DNA of 64,000 nucleotides, taken from NCBI GenBank assembly GCA_963678445.1, contig OY782877.1, forward strand, positions 1,984,001-2,048,000, given 5' to 3'. The stretch is from G963678445 sp963678445 (GTDB taxonomy: Bacteria; Hydrogenedentota; Hydrogenedentia; Hydrogenedentales; G963678445). The position numbers and the translations under genes were made by a program. The notes under the pieces were generated by a model, which did no database searches, had not been told where the DNA came from, and was given only the letters and a program-made list of their open reading frames with translations. Below, piece by piece: positions 50,685-58,783 of the stretch; position 1 is the stretch's first letter, and each line of letters opens with the position of its first letter.

Positions 50685-51836
50685 TTATAGGCTTTGTCCA
50701 CGTTGGGGGTGCTGCCCCGGATTGTCGACGAGCTCCGGGTGGAACTCTTCGATATGCCGTTTCATTAACGCACCGTGGTGCCGCGCTGCCGCTGCCATGA
50801 GGATGACGACAATAGCGACAATCGACAAGCCTTGAAAAAGCGCAAGTCCGCCGTCGATATAACTGGAACTGTTGCGAAGAAGAATACCAGAGACACCCAA
50901 CGACATGCTAATCAAATAGATGAGCAAAACGGCCTTGCGCTGAGAGAAGCCAAACCAGACCAGGCGATGGGAAAGATGATCGGTGGCGCAATGGTCGATA
51001 ATCTCACGGAAGGTGCGGGTTTCTCCCCGCAACACACGGGCGATGAGGATGTAGGCAAAATCAAAAATCGGTACGCCGAGAATGAGAACGGGAATAATAC
51101 AGGAGATGATACGGTTTTCCGTCCATTCGCCCATTACCCCCAGTGCCGCCAACGTAAACCCCAGGAAGAAACTGCCTGAATCTCCCATGAAAATCAGCGC
51201 CGGATTGAAATTGTAAATCAGAAAACCCAGATTGGCCCCAATGAGACCGATAGCCAGCATGCCGAACCAGGAAAGGCTCGTTTCCGTGCTGGTATGCAGA
51301 TAGGCCTGCACGGCAATAGCAAAGAACATTAACGACACGATCACGGCGATACCCGAGGCCAGTCCGTCCATGTTGTCCGAACCATTAAACGCACTCGTCA
51401 CGCCAACGATCCAAAACATGGTCAGCCCAACATCGAGCACTACATTCTTGAAAACATTGATGCGGACGCCAAACCAGGAAAGAATCAGCGTCACAATTAA
51501 CAAGGTGATCAGTTTGTAGAAGCCCGGAATGCCGCCGACCCAGTCGTCGAGCGCGCCAACCAGCAGACAGATGAACGCCCCTACCAGAATGCCGTTCATA
51601 CCATGGCTACGATAGCCTGGCAAGAGCACGGCAATGGCGAAGGCCAGAAAAATGACAATGCCGCCACCCCGCGGAACGGGTTGGGTGTGGATTTTATTGT
51701 CCGCCACCGCATCCATCACACCCAGCTTACGCAATAGATAGATGGCTACAGGCATCCCTAGCGCCGCCAGCATGAATGCGGTGCACCCGACTAGAATATA
51801 TGTTCGCGGCCAATAATCCGGTAATCTAAACAACAT
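50685..51836 (-). CDS. undecaprenyl-phosphate sugar-1-phosphate transferase (WecA/TagO/MraY family)
   Basis: This 383-residue polytopic membrane protein (about ten hydrophobic segments) has family motifs: DNKIHTQPVPRGGG at the first cytoplasmic loop, DDWVGG (Asp pair for Mg), NGSDNMDGLASG and FMGDSGSFFLG, and HLSHRLVWFGFSQ for the last loop. It transfers a HexNAc-phosphate from UDP-HexNAc to undecaprenyl phosphate, starting O-antigen or another surface polymer. The DDW, NMDG and HxSH pattern fits WecA/TagO better than MraY. Neighbouring sugar-modification genes on the same strand agree. Confidence 0.93.
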   Translation of the reverse strand: MLFRLPDYWPRTYILVGCTAFMLAALGMPVAIYLLRKLGVMDAVADNKIHTQPVPRGGGIVIFLAFAIAVLLPGYRSHGMNGILVGAFICLLVGALDDWVGGIPGFYKLITLLIVTLILSWFGVRINVFKNVVLDVGLTMFWIVGVTSAFNGSDNMDGLASGIAVIVSLMFFAIAVQAYLHTSTETSLSWFGMLAIGLIGANLGFLIYNFNPALIFMGDSGSFFLGFTLAALGVMGEWTENRIISCIIPVLILGVPIFDFAYILIARVLRGETRTFREIIDHCATDHLSHRLVWFGFSQRKAVLLIYLISMSLGVSGILLRNSSSYIDGGLALFQGLSIVAIVVILMAAAARHHGALMKRHIEEFHPELVDNPGQHPQRGQSL

Positions 51837-51868
51837 CCGTGTTTCCCGTGGTGGTTAAGGCCACCGCC

Positions 51869-52879
51869 TTACTGATAAAAACTATGCACAGATTCTATCA
51901 CATATCGAATTTTTTGTAAATCCATTGCGGGGTATAAGGGGATAGAGAGGCATTCTTGGTGCGCCCGCTCTGAATGCGGAAAGGCGCCTCCAAAATAGTG
52001 GTGCGCAGGACGGTACACCGGTCGTTTGGCTTCCACACCGCATGCCTGCAAGTGCGCCTCCAGCGCTTCCCGCTGCTCCGTAGCGACCACATAACGGAAG
52101 AAGGCATGTCCTGCCGGGTCTGGCAGTTGCAGCGGTAAAGATTCAAACGCGTCCGTGTACATAGCGGCAATCTCGCGACGCCGTGCGATAAACGCCGGCA
52201 GCCGTTTCAGTTGCACGCGTCCCATCGCCGCCTGAAAATCCGTCATCTTATATGGGAAACGCGGTTTAAAGTCATCCCGATTATCATACTCACGCAAATC
52301 ACGCGCCGCCTCCGCAAGCTGTGCATCCTGCGTCAGCAACATGCCGCCTTCCCCTGTCGCCATCAGCTTCGTGGCATAAAAAGAAGCCACCGTAACCAAG
52401 GGCTGCGTTCTTGTATCCGCATCAGCAACCCGAGGCGCACCAATCGATTGCGCAACATCACTGATTACGGGAACCCTTTGCGGATACCGCGCCGGTGCGC
52501 CAAAGAGATGCGGCACAATCGCCGCCGTACAGTCGCTGGGTACCTGTTCCACAGCCAACGTATACGAAGGCCAATCAATATCACACAAGACCGGCGTTGC
52601 CCGCTGCCAGGTAATTGCCTGCGCCAACGCCGCACACACATACGACGGCATTGCCACTCGGTCATTATCCCGAATGCCAAGCACGATCAGCGCCAGATGC
52701 AACGCCGCCGCACCGCTACTGACCGCAACGCCATAACGATGTCCCGTGAATGCCGCACACGCCTCCTCAAAGGTGCGCACCTCATCGCCCTGCGTCAGGT
52801 GCCCCGAACGCAGACACCGCACAACCGCGGCAATTTCCTCCTCGCCGATACTCGGTTGACTGTGTGGAATCTTCATCAT
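51869..52879 (-). CDS. DegT/DnrJ/EryC1/StrS-family PLP-dependent sugar aminotransferase
   Basis: This 336-residue aminotransferase has the family start IPHSQPSIGEEEIAAV, YGVAVSSGAAALHLAL for phosphate binding, CDIDW, SDVAQSIGA and the PLP-lysine segment ASFYATKLMATGEGGML. It converts a keto-sugar nucleotide to an amino sugar or a related step in surface-glycan synthesis. The ATG at 52879 overlaps the stop of the WbqC-like gene (ATGA), so the two are coupled. The family substrate cannot be inferred. Confidence 0.92.
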   Translation of the reverse strand: MMKIPHSQPSIGEEEIAAVVRCLRSGHLTQGDEVRTFEEACAAFTGHRYGVAVSSGAAALHLALIVLGIRDNDRVAMPSYVCAALAQAITWQRATPVLCDIDWPSYTLAVEQVPSDCTAAIVPHLFGAPARYPQRVPVISDVAQSIGAPRVADADTRTQPLVTVASFYATKLMATGEGGMLLTQDAQLAEAARDLREYDNRDDFKPRFPYKMTDFQAAMGRVQLKRLPAFIARRREIAAMYTDAFESLPLQLPDPAGHAFFRYVVATEQREALEAHLQACGVEAKRPVYRPAHHYFGGAFPHSERAHQECLSIPLYPAMDLQKIRYVIESVHSFYQ

Positions 52880-53556
52880 GCCCCTAGGATAATCGACAAG
52901 GCATCCGGACCGCAATTCATCAGCAAATCGAGGATGGACAGATCCGGAATAAACGCCCCATACCGTTGCGGATAGACCGGCGCACGCCACTCTTGCAAGA
53001 CCAACTCGATCTGCGCCGAAGCAAGCACCTTCGCATCCAGATACGCCTCCAACGCAAACGCGCCACTATAATACTGCGTGCCTCCCACCGTCTGTACCAA
53101 CTGCACCAACCGTTCCGTAGCCTCCCCTGGCGCATCCAAATCCGACGCATACACAATACTCGTATCAATCCCCAACGCATCCACAAACAAATGCAACATA
53201 TGCCGATTCAACCCATTCAACGACTCCCACGACTGCGCATACGTCTCTTCCAGCATCGGCGCATAGCGATCAAAAAACGGTGCTTTCCCATAACACTGAA
53301 CAATACCCCGCCAATGCTTCCTACGCCACGGCGACGCCTTGTTAATCCGCACCTCATCCAGCCGCTGCTGATACCCCACCCGCACCGGCACCGTCAACAA
53401 CACCGCCCCCTGCGGCCCCTTGATCCTGTTGCGATTCTGCCAGCCATTCTTGTTGTACTGAATACTATCCAGCACCACAAAAACATCCGACCGCGCAATC
53501 TTCTCAAAATACCGCAACCACGGCAAATAATGCAGCTGGTGAATCCCAACAAGCAT
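52876..53556 (-). CDS. WbqC-family protein
   Basis: This 226-residue protein matches the WbqC/WbmP-like family: GIHQLHYLPWLRYFEKI at the start, VLDSIQYNKNGWQNRNRI, a conserved W-x-x-x-H-W segment (PWRRKHWRGI) and TQYYSG near residue 160. The family occurs in O-antigen and amino-sugar clusters, often beside DegT aminotransferases as here, and may perform a coupled modification such as glycan acylation. The exact reaction is unknown. It overlaps the aminotransferase start by four bases and is the last glycan gene before the AT-rich island. Confidence 0.88.
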   Translation of the reverse strand: MLVGIHQLHYLPWLRYFEKIARSDVFVVLDSIQYNKNGWQNRNRIKGPQGAVLLTVPVRVGYQQRLDEVRINKASPWRRKHWRGIVQCYGKAPFFDRYAPMLEETYAQSWESLNGLNRHMLHLFVDALGIDTSIVYASDLDAPGEATERLVQLVQTVGGTQYYSGAFALEAYLDAKVLASAQIELVLQEWRAPVYPQRYGAFIPDLSILDLLMNCGPDALSIILGA

Positions 53557-53648
53557 ACATCCATTTCCTTTCCCAATACTCCTTGCCCTGTGAGCCTACC
53601 GAAAACTCCGGGGAAACGCAAAAGGAGTGCAAAACAATGCCAGACGAA

Positions 53649-53684
53649 TAAAAAAACCGACCCGGAACATTTCTCCAAGTCGGT
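53649..53684 (-). terminator. rho-independent terminator of the KAP operon
   Basis: ACCGAC and GTCGGT enclose a 17-nt loop, followed on the minus strand by TTTTTTTATT. It lies about 75 bp after the last gene of the three-gene operon and before the WbqC-like gene, isolating the island transcript. Confidence 0.75.
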
Positions 53685-53760
53685 AATAGTTTATTTTGAA
53701 TTGCGAACGGTGTTGAGCGAGCACGGTCTGATGAACAAATGAGAGTAGTTCCTGACAGGT

Positions 53761-55188
53761 CTAAATGAGTCGGCCAACTTTTTCCTTGATGCCCTCACGC
53801 CGTATCATCTCAATGGCTGCATAAAGCCGCCAAATATCAATTTTATCCAATTCATCCCGTTCCCTAGGATCTTTTTCAGATGAAACGTTTTCAGGAGGTG
53901 TTTCCAAACCATCCATGAGCCATTTAAGTACGCAACGGAGCCACAATACCGAATCAAAGGCATCTTTCCCAGCAGCAAGCACGGTTACGGACAATGCCAT
54001 ATCTTGCGCCATTTCTTCAGTTGGCTTTTTTTTGCTTGAAATAATCCGGTTTACAAAATCAATCAAAACCCCAACGGATTCTTTGATAGTAGTTTCCGGT
54101 TTTTTTAAGCCAAAAAATTCACTGAATCGTTCAAAAACATAGACAGTGTGGCTTGTTGCTCTAACATCAGGAACATACCCAGATTCACGTCCTGGCCACC
54201 CTCCACCGGATAAACACTGTTTATGCAGAAAACGAAGCGCTTCTTCACACCTTTTTTTTGCTTTATTAACTAAGTATTTTGTTTCTTCCGCTTGCAATTC
54301 CTCTTTCGCCTCGGGAGCGCAGATCCATTTTTTGTAGGCAGGATTGAGTGCATATTCCACACTCATGCACCAATCACCCAAACCAGAAACTGCCATTGCA
54401 GTTGCACGCAGGGAAGCCTCGCTATCGCCAGGATTATCATCAGCGTTAGGTACATCTGCCCACCATCCCTTTTCAGAGTTACCAATTTCCAGCAATTTTT
54501 CAATTGCTTTCAGAGGAACAGGAGCATCCAGGCGTCCGTCATTCCAAGCCAAATGGGAGCGGGCAAAAACCCACATGGCTAACTCTTGGCTACTGCTACA
54601 GATTCCTACCGGAGGGTTTTTCGGCTCTTCTTGTTTTGTGGGGTGCAGGCCCACAAATTCAAATTGGTGTTCTTCGCCCTTTTTATCCAGCCAATCTCTG
54701 CCAGCACACCAAGTCTTTGAAAGCTTTTTCTGTTGGGCCTCATTGCACTTGATTTCTTCCCAGAAATTTTGCGTATTTGGCTGTGCAACACTTTCTCTTG
54801 AACTGGGACGATTGATTTTTACTGGGAGTTTCCACAACGCAAGTAGCGCTAAAGATTCTTCCCAAAACAAGGAATGCCGATTCTCACCACGCTTCAGTTC
54901 TTCCTCCATCGTAAGTGGCTCAAAAAAAGGAAGAGTCTTTTGTGAAATAATCTTCCATGATTTTGCGAGGATCTTTTCGAAGCTGTATTCTTCTTTTTCA
55001 ACAAAGAGTAAATTAAGGATTCTTTCGCGTGTGGCTGCGTCGGGAAGAGATTCGTTAACGATACGCGTTAACATGTCTTCGTTTACGGTTGCCGACTCAA
55101 GTGTAGCCAACTCCCAAGCCAGTGCCTGTAAGTGGCTACTTTGGTCGTTGGAAGCATTTGTTTTATCTAAAGTTTTTAAAGTTGACAT
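53761..55188 (-). CDS. island gene 3: alpha/alpha-toroid (terpenoid-cyclase/prenyltransferase-like) protein, unknown function
   Basis: This 475-residue soluble helix-rich protein is third in the KAP operon, 36 bp after gene 2, with AGGA before the ATG. Two stretches resemble repeats of the terpenoid-cyclase/prenyltransferase toroid: GWWADVPNADDNPGDSEAS followed by LRATAMAVSGL (about 241-271) and GGGWPGRESGYVPD followed by VRATSHTVYVF (about 328-353), each a Trp-turn and a Thr-containing helix. The acidic DxDD motif of true cyclases was not found, so a binding or scaffold role is as likely as catalysis. The codon mix is more AT-rich than neighbours. It may be an effector or sensor of a conflict system; this is inference. 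Confidence 0.72.
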   Translation of the reverse strand: MSTLKTLDKTNASNDQSSHLQALAWELATLESATVNEDMLTRIVNESLPDAATRERILNLLFVEKEEYSFEKILAKSWKIISQKTLPFFEPLTMEEELKRGENRHSLFWEESLALLALWKLPVKINRPSSRESVAQPNTQNFWEEIKCNEAQQKKLSKTWCAGRDWLDKKGEEHQFEFVGLHPTKQEEPKNPPVGICSSSQELAMWVFARSHLAWNDGRLDAPVPLKAIEKLLEIGNSEKGWWADVPNADDNPGDSEASLRATAMAVSGLGDWCMSVEYALNPAYKKWICAPEAKEELQAEETKYLVNKAKKRCEEALRFLHKQCLSGGGWPGRESGYVPDVRATSHTVYVFERFSEFFGLKKPETTIKESVGVLIDFVNRIISSKKKPTEEMAQDMALSVTVLAAGKDAFDSVLWLRCVLKWLMDGLETPPENVSSEKDPRERDELDKIDIWRLYAAIEMIRREGIKEKVGRLI

Positions 55189-55224
55189 GTGACGGAGATC
55201 CTATATTACTTACTAAGAAGGGGA

Positions 55225-56070
55225 CTAACTTAACATTGATTGAAGCGCGTTGCTATTTTCTGTTGCTTTTTTGGTGAAACGTTTTGATTTCTGGGATTGC
55301 TTTATAAGCAAAGGCCTAAGACCTTTACAGATGTAGCGAATTATATTCATGCCTTCGGCTGCTCGGCATACCGGAATAAAAGCTTTTGTGCCGTTCTCAT
55401 AAGAAAAAAAAGAACCAGTGGTATAGGCGATGTTACCTGCATGCTCTTTTATCTGCTCGCTTTTATTCTGGTAATAGGGACAATTTCCCCCTTTGCGACA
55501 GCTAAAGCTCCAGTCTTCACCTTTATGGAGACTGTTTAAGTGTAGAATATCGCAATCAATCATTCCAGTTCTATCCGGGTTTGTTCCAGAGAGGCAAAGA
55601 AACACCGGCTTTCTATCCTCTGAAGCTAAAGAAGCCTGCCTTATGAAATTTGTATGCATGGCAGAAAAAACGATAATATCTGCTTGGTTAATGATGTCTT
55701 CATTGCCGTTATCACACACATGAAAATTACAGTTCTTAGAAAAATCGCTAGCTGCTACCTCAAGGAGTCGCTTCAAACACGGTCCTAAACCTGTAAAACC
55801 CGGCTCGCTTTTTACAAGTGCATCCAGTAGGGTTTTTATCTCCAGTATTTTTTCAGGAAACTTTTGAGTATTAAGAATTTTCTGGAGTTCTGTGTATGTT
55901 CCGTTGTCGATAGTAACGTTTTTATTTCCTTGCCTAACGGTCAGGTCCCATTTCATGATGTGCTCACGTGCGGCAGGTGTCAACAGTAAAAGAATGGCAG
56001 TATATGTTTCAACTACCACATCCACTTTGATGTCTTTTCTGTTTATAAGAGAATCCAGTTCCATGTTCAT
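55225..56070 (-). CDS. island gene 2: cysteine-rich Rossmann-like protein of unknown family
   Basis: This 281-residue protein overlaps the KAP gene stop (ATGA), so it is translationally coupled. I do not recognise it. The N-terminal 120 residues are helical. Then strand-like segments alternate with helices (ADIIVFSAMHTNFI, KPVFLCLSG, DCDILHLNSL), suggesting an alpha/beta fold. Several Cys occur, including CRKGGNCPYY, which could bind metal. It has a basic C-terminus (KQSQKSKRFTKKA). There is no signal peptide or membrane span. It may form a complex with the KAP ATPase; this is inference from coupling only. Confidence 0.7.
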   Translation of the reverse strand: MNMELDSLINRKDIKVDVVVETYTAILLLLTPAAREHIMKWDLTVRQGNKNVTIDNGTYTELQKILNTQKFPEKILEIKTLLDALVKSEPGFTGLGPCLKRLLEVAASDFSKNCNFHVCDNGNEDIINQADIIVFSAMHTNFIRQASLASEDRKPVFLCLSGTNPDRTGMIDCDILHLNSLHKGEDWSFSCRKGGNCPYYQNKSEQIKEHAGNIAYTTGSFFSYENGTKAFIPVCRAAEGMNIIRYICKGLRPLLIKQSQKSKRFTKKATENSNALQSMLS

Positions 56071-57320
56071 GCGTTACAAACGTTCCTTCCGCGTTCCCAA
56101 CTACTAACATTTTTCAGATCGATTTCCTCGCTTACAGCATGTAGCTTAGAACAAAAATCCCCTAATTTTTCCAAATTGCGAAAATGTCCTATATAGGAAT
56201 CTAGCGTAAACATATCGCGTTCTGAGTGTATATATGAAGCAAAAATGGGTTGATGTAGTATTCTCGCAAGCTCATAACAAAAGACACAGCTGGCAACTTC
56301 TGTCGAAACATCGAAAGAATCGGATGAGTCTTGCGCTTTTAGCAATTGTAACTGCATACGGTCCAATGCAAGGAGGACGGGGCGTTGTGGCAAATCGGCT
56401 TCTTCGCAGAGGGCAATGAGTTTTTCCAAAAGATTTCGGTCGATCAAAGGCTCAATATTGTCCTCGATTGAATAATGGCTTCCAAAAACATCTTCGGTTT
56501 GTAGCTTTGGTACAGCAGGCCCCATCAGAAACAGTTTACGCAGATAATGCTCGACAAAGGCATCAATCTTTTCATCGGCATCTGCATATGTTTCTTTATA
56601 GCGTTGTTTAATGGCTGCACGGAGGCAATCCATGTTGAGCGCAATAACGAACACGACCATGGGACGTTGAGCATTGTCGATATCCGGGGGGCCGCCGATG
56701 ATTCCACGGAGGGACAGAATTAGCTTTAGGGCGTCTAAAGGGAATAACCTATCTAGATCGTCGAGGAAAACAAACCATAGTTTCTCTTCTTTCTCTTCGG
56801 AAGCAGCAGCTTTGCAGACTTTTTGGGCCAGATCGGCAAACTGATCTTTGTATAACTGAACACTATCACTATAGTTTGTCCATGGTCCCAATAGTTCTTC
56901 GCGTTCGGCTTCAAGTGCATCGTGGTAGGCCTTTCGCGCTGCCAGGATGCCTCCCTTTTTACCGCAAAAAGCCAATCCGGTATCAATAGAGCCTGCTACG
57001 GCACCAAAGAAATTCGCTCTATACAGCTTGTGAGGGACTTGCTCGAGGTATGTGCTCCCCATTTGGGTAAGCAAAACTCTCAAAAGGTCGACATCATCGG
57101 GATCATAATCGCTTGTGTTGAACCAAGTGGTTGGATGGCATTCTTCTTTGGCGCATTCCCGCAGGCCTTTTAGCATGCGGGTCTTTCCTGTACCATAGTT
57201 TCCATCGATCCCAACAACAACAGGATAGCCGGTAAAATTCGCCATTTGCTTTAATTCTGCAAAAGACCCGGTATAATCCTCTGAATCAACGGCCTCGTAC
57301 AGCGCATCTCGAACTCGCAT
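56067..57320 (-). CDS. island gene 1: KAP-family P-loop NTPase
   Basis: This 417-residue KAP NTPase (named for Kidins220/ARMS and F-plasmid PifA) has Walker A GIDGNYGTGKT (about 37-47), and Walker B LWFVFLDDLDRL (about 181-192) with the Asp-rich end typical of the STAND/KAP group. The usual transmembrane insert between the two is reduced to a weakly hydrophobic stretch (NFFGAVAGSIDTGLAF), so it may be cytosolic. PifA excludes phage T7, and KAP ATPases often appear in conflict loci. It leads a three-gene operon with stop-start overlap to gene 2. The upstream DNA has an 8-bp inverted repeat. Confidence 0.86.
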   Translation of the reverse strand: MRVRDALYEAVDSEDYTGSFAELKQMANFTGYPVVVGIDGNYGTGKTRMLKGLRECAKEECHPTTWFNTSDYDPDDVDLLRVLLTQMGSTYLEQVPHKLYRANFFGAVAGSIDTGLAFCGKKGGILAARKAYHDALEAEREELLGPWTNYSDSVQLYKDQFADLAQKVCKAAASEEKEEKLWFVFLDDLDRLFPLDALKLILSLRGIIGGPPDIDNAQRPMVVFVIALNMDCLRAAIKQRYKETYADADEKIDAFVEHYLRKLFLMGPAVPKLQTEDVFGSHYSIEDNIEPLIDRNLLEKLIALCEEADLPQRPVLLALDRMQLQLLKAQDSSDSFDVSTEVASCVFCYELARILHQPIFASYIHSERDMFTLDSYIGHFRNLEKLGDFCSKLHAVSEEIDLKNVSSWERGRNVCNA

Positions 57321-57344
57321 AGGTCCCCATCCCTATATGCAAGA

Positions 57345-57369
57345 TTGATTCACAAAAAAACTGAATCAA
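57345..57369. promoter_or_regulatory. inverted repeat upstream of the KAP operon
   Basis: TTGATTCA and TGAATCAA are perfect 8-bp arms around a C-A7-C spacer, 25 bp before the KAP ATG. On the minus strand the spacer becomes a T7 run. It could be an operator or a short attenuator hairpin. Confidence 0.45.
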
Positions 57370-57416
57370 CGGTGCATTTACACCCTACCCCAGTAGGTGC
57401 ATTTAAAACTACAAAA

Positions 57417-57468
57417 TCGCGGCTTGGAATGTATTTCCATCGCCCCCGTATGGGCGGGCAAGCCGCGA
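57417..57468 (-). other. branched stem-loop, possible three-way junction RNA or terminator
   Basis: TCGCGGCTTG and CAAGCCGCGA form a 10-bp outer stem enclosing two smaller hairpins (GGAA-TTCC and CGCCC-GGGCG). It lies between the end of the epimerase gene and the KAP operon. On the minus strand ATTTTGTAGTTTT follows, so it may just terminate the epimerase transcript, but the branching is unusual for that. Confidence 0.5.
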
Positions 57469-57632
57469 TAATTTTTATGAGCAGTAGCCCCCTTGCTTTC
57501 TCCATTCTATTTAACGAAGTTCACTATACACCCTAAAAAGGGCAGGAGTCAAGCATGCTTTTAATGCTAAGAACTACATAAAGCCATTTGTTTGTTTTTT
57601 CCATATTGTAAGTATTCTTGTTGCAGTTGTGG

Positions 57633-58700
57633 TTATTTCCCGAGGATGGGGCGCAGGGCGTCCTGGTGGGTGTTGAGCCAGTGGAAGATGTCCTGGAAGA
57701 TTTGGTGGGGGCTGTGTTGGGGACGCCAGCCGGTGGTTTGGGTGATGTGGGTATTGTCGGTGAGGTAGAGGGGGATGTCGGCGTCGCGGTCTTGGGTTTC
57801 GCTGGCGATGGGGATGGTGTTGCCGGAGAGTTCGCGGCAGAGGGTGCTCATTTCGCAGAGGGAGGCGCTGACGTCGCGTCCGCCGCCGACGTTGAAGGTC
57901 TGGCCGGTGAGGGTATCGAGGTGGTTGATCTGGTGCAGGATGAGTTGGAGGAGGTCGTCGATGTGGAGCATGTCGCGTACTTGTTTGCCGGTGCCGCCGT
58001 AGCCGATGTATTTGAGGGGACCACCGAAGAAGTGGCGGGCGGCCCAGAGCACGACGACGCCCTGGTCGACTTTGCCCATCTGCCAGGGTCCGGTGAGGAC
58101 GCCGCAGCGGTTGGTGAGACCGCGCAGGTTGTACATGGCGATGTATTCGGAGAGGAGGTGTTCGGCGCAGAGTTTGGTCGCGCCGTAGAGGGAACGTGCG
58201 CCGTTGAGCGGAAAGGCTTCGGAGAAGCCTTGGGGGGATACGCCGGGGATGTCTTGCTGGGCGTCGAGTTCGAAGCGGGTCTCGGTTTCGTGGTAGGCAA
58301 GGCGGCGGATGGTCTCGATGGGGTAGACGCGGCTGGTGGAGAAGAAGATCATGGCGGCGTCGTGGCGTCGTGCGAGTTCGAGGGCGTTGATAGCGCCGAC
58401 CAGGTTGGTGTTGATGAGGTAGTCGGGGGCGCTGTGGTATCCGGCGAGTACGGAGGGTTCGGCGCTGCATTCGAGGATGAGGTCGATGGGACCGAGCGCG
58501 TCGAGATCTTCGCGGTTACGGATATCACCGTGGATAAATTCGACACCGCCCTGGCGCAGTCGGGGCAGGTTGAGTTCACTGCCGCGTCGTTTGAGGTTGT
58601 CAAAGGCGATAAGTCGGCTGTTGCCGTAGTGCTGTTTGAGACCGAGGGCAAGGTGTGTGCCGACGAATCCGGCGCCGCCGGTGATGAGTATGGTGTTCAC
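57633..58700 (-). CDS. NAD-dependent sugar-nucleotide epimerase/dehydratase (CDP-paratose epimerase-like SDR)
   Basis: This 355-residue extended SDR has the NAD-binding TILITGGAGFVGTHL at the start, IHGDIRNR, ECSAEPSVLAGY, FFSTSRVYP and the active-site pair in SLYGATKLCAE (Tyr-x3-Lys). LECSAEPSV and FSTSRVY together resemble the CDP-paratose 2-epimerase/RfbE group rather than GalE. The start is GTG at 58700 with AAGGA eight bases upstream; the longer frame crosses the hairpin element. It fits with the WecA-like, DegT and WbqC genes as part of a surface-glycan set now split by the KAP island. Confidence 0.9.
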   Translation of the reverse strand: MNTILITGGAGFVGTHLALGLKQHYGNSRLIAFDNLKRRGSELNLPRLRQGGVEFIHGDIRNREDLDALGPIDLILECSAEPSVLAGYHSAPDYLINTNLVGAINALELARRHDAAMIFFSTSRVYPIETIRRLAYHETETRFELDAQQDIPGVSPQGFSEAFPLNGARSLYGATKLCAEHLLSEYIAMYNLRGLTNRCGVLTGPWQMGKVDQGVVVLWAARHFFGGPLKYIGYGGTGKQVRDMLHIDDLLQLILHQINHLDTLTGQTFNVGGGRDVSASLCEMSTLCRELSGNTIPIASETQDRDADIPLYLTDNTHITQTTGWRPQHSPHQIFQDIFHWLNTHQDALRPILGK

Positions 58701-58726
58701 AATGAAAATCCTTTTTATAGGGTTCT

Positions 58727-58766
58727 TCTGGGGGGAACTTTTTGTGAACAAAAAGTTCCCCCCAGA
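58727..58766 (-). terminator. hairpin of the recurrent terminator-like family, copy 4
   Basis: A perfect 19-bp inverted repeat (TCTGGGGGGAACTTTTTGT, GA loop, complement) is followed on the plus strand by CCCCCTTCAAAAAAAC. It sits between the stop of the TPR gene (58784) and the GTG of the epimerase gene, so it may attenuate or end the upstream transcript. Confidence 0.65.
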
Positions 58767-58783
58767 CCCCCTTCAAAAAAACT

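Larger units (their letters stand above)
57321..57632. other. non-coding interval between KAP operon and epimerase gene
   Basis: It holds the inverted repeat at 57345-57369, a repeated GGTGCATTTA (about 57371 and 57396), and the branched hairpin at 57417-57468. The remainder is AT-rich with no ORF. Confidence 0.5.
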
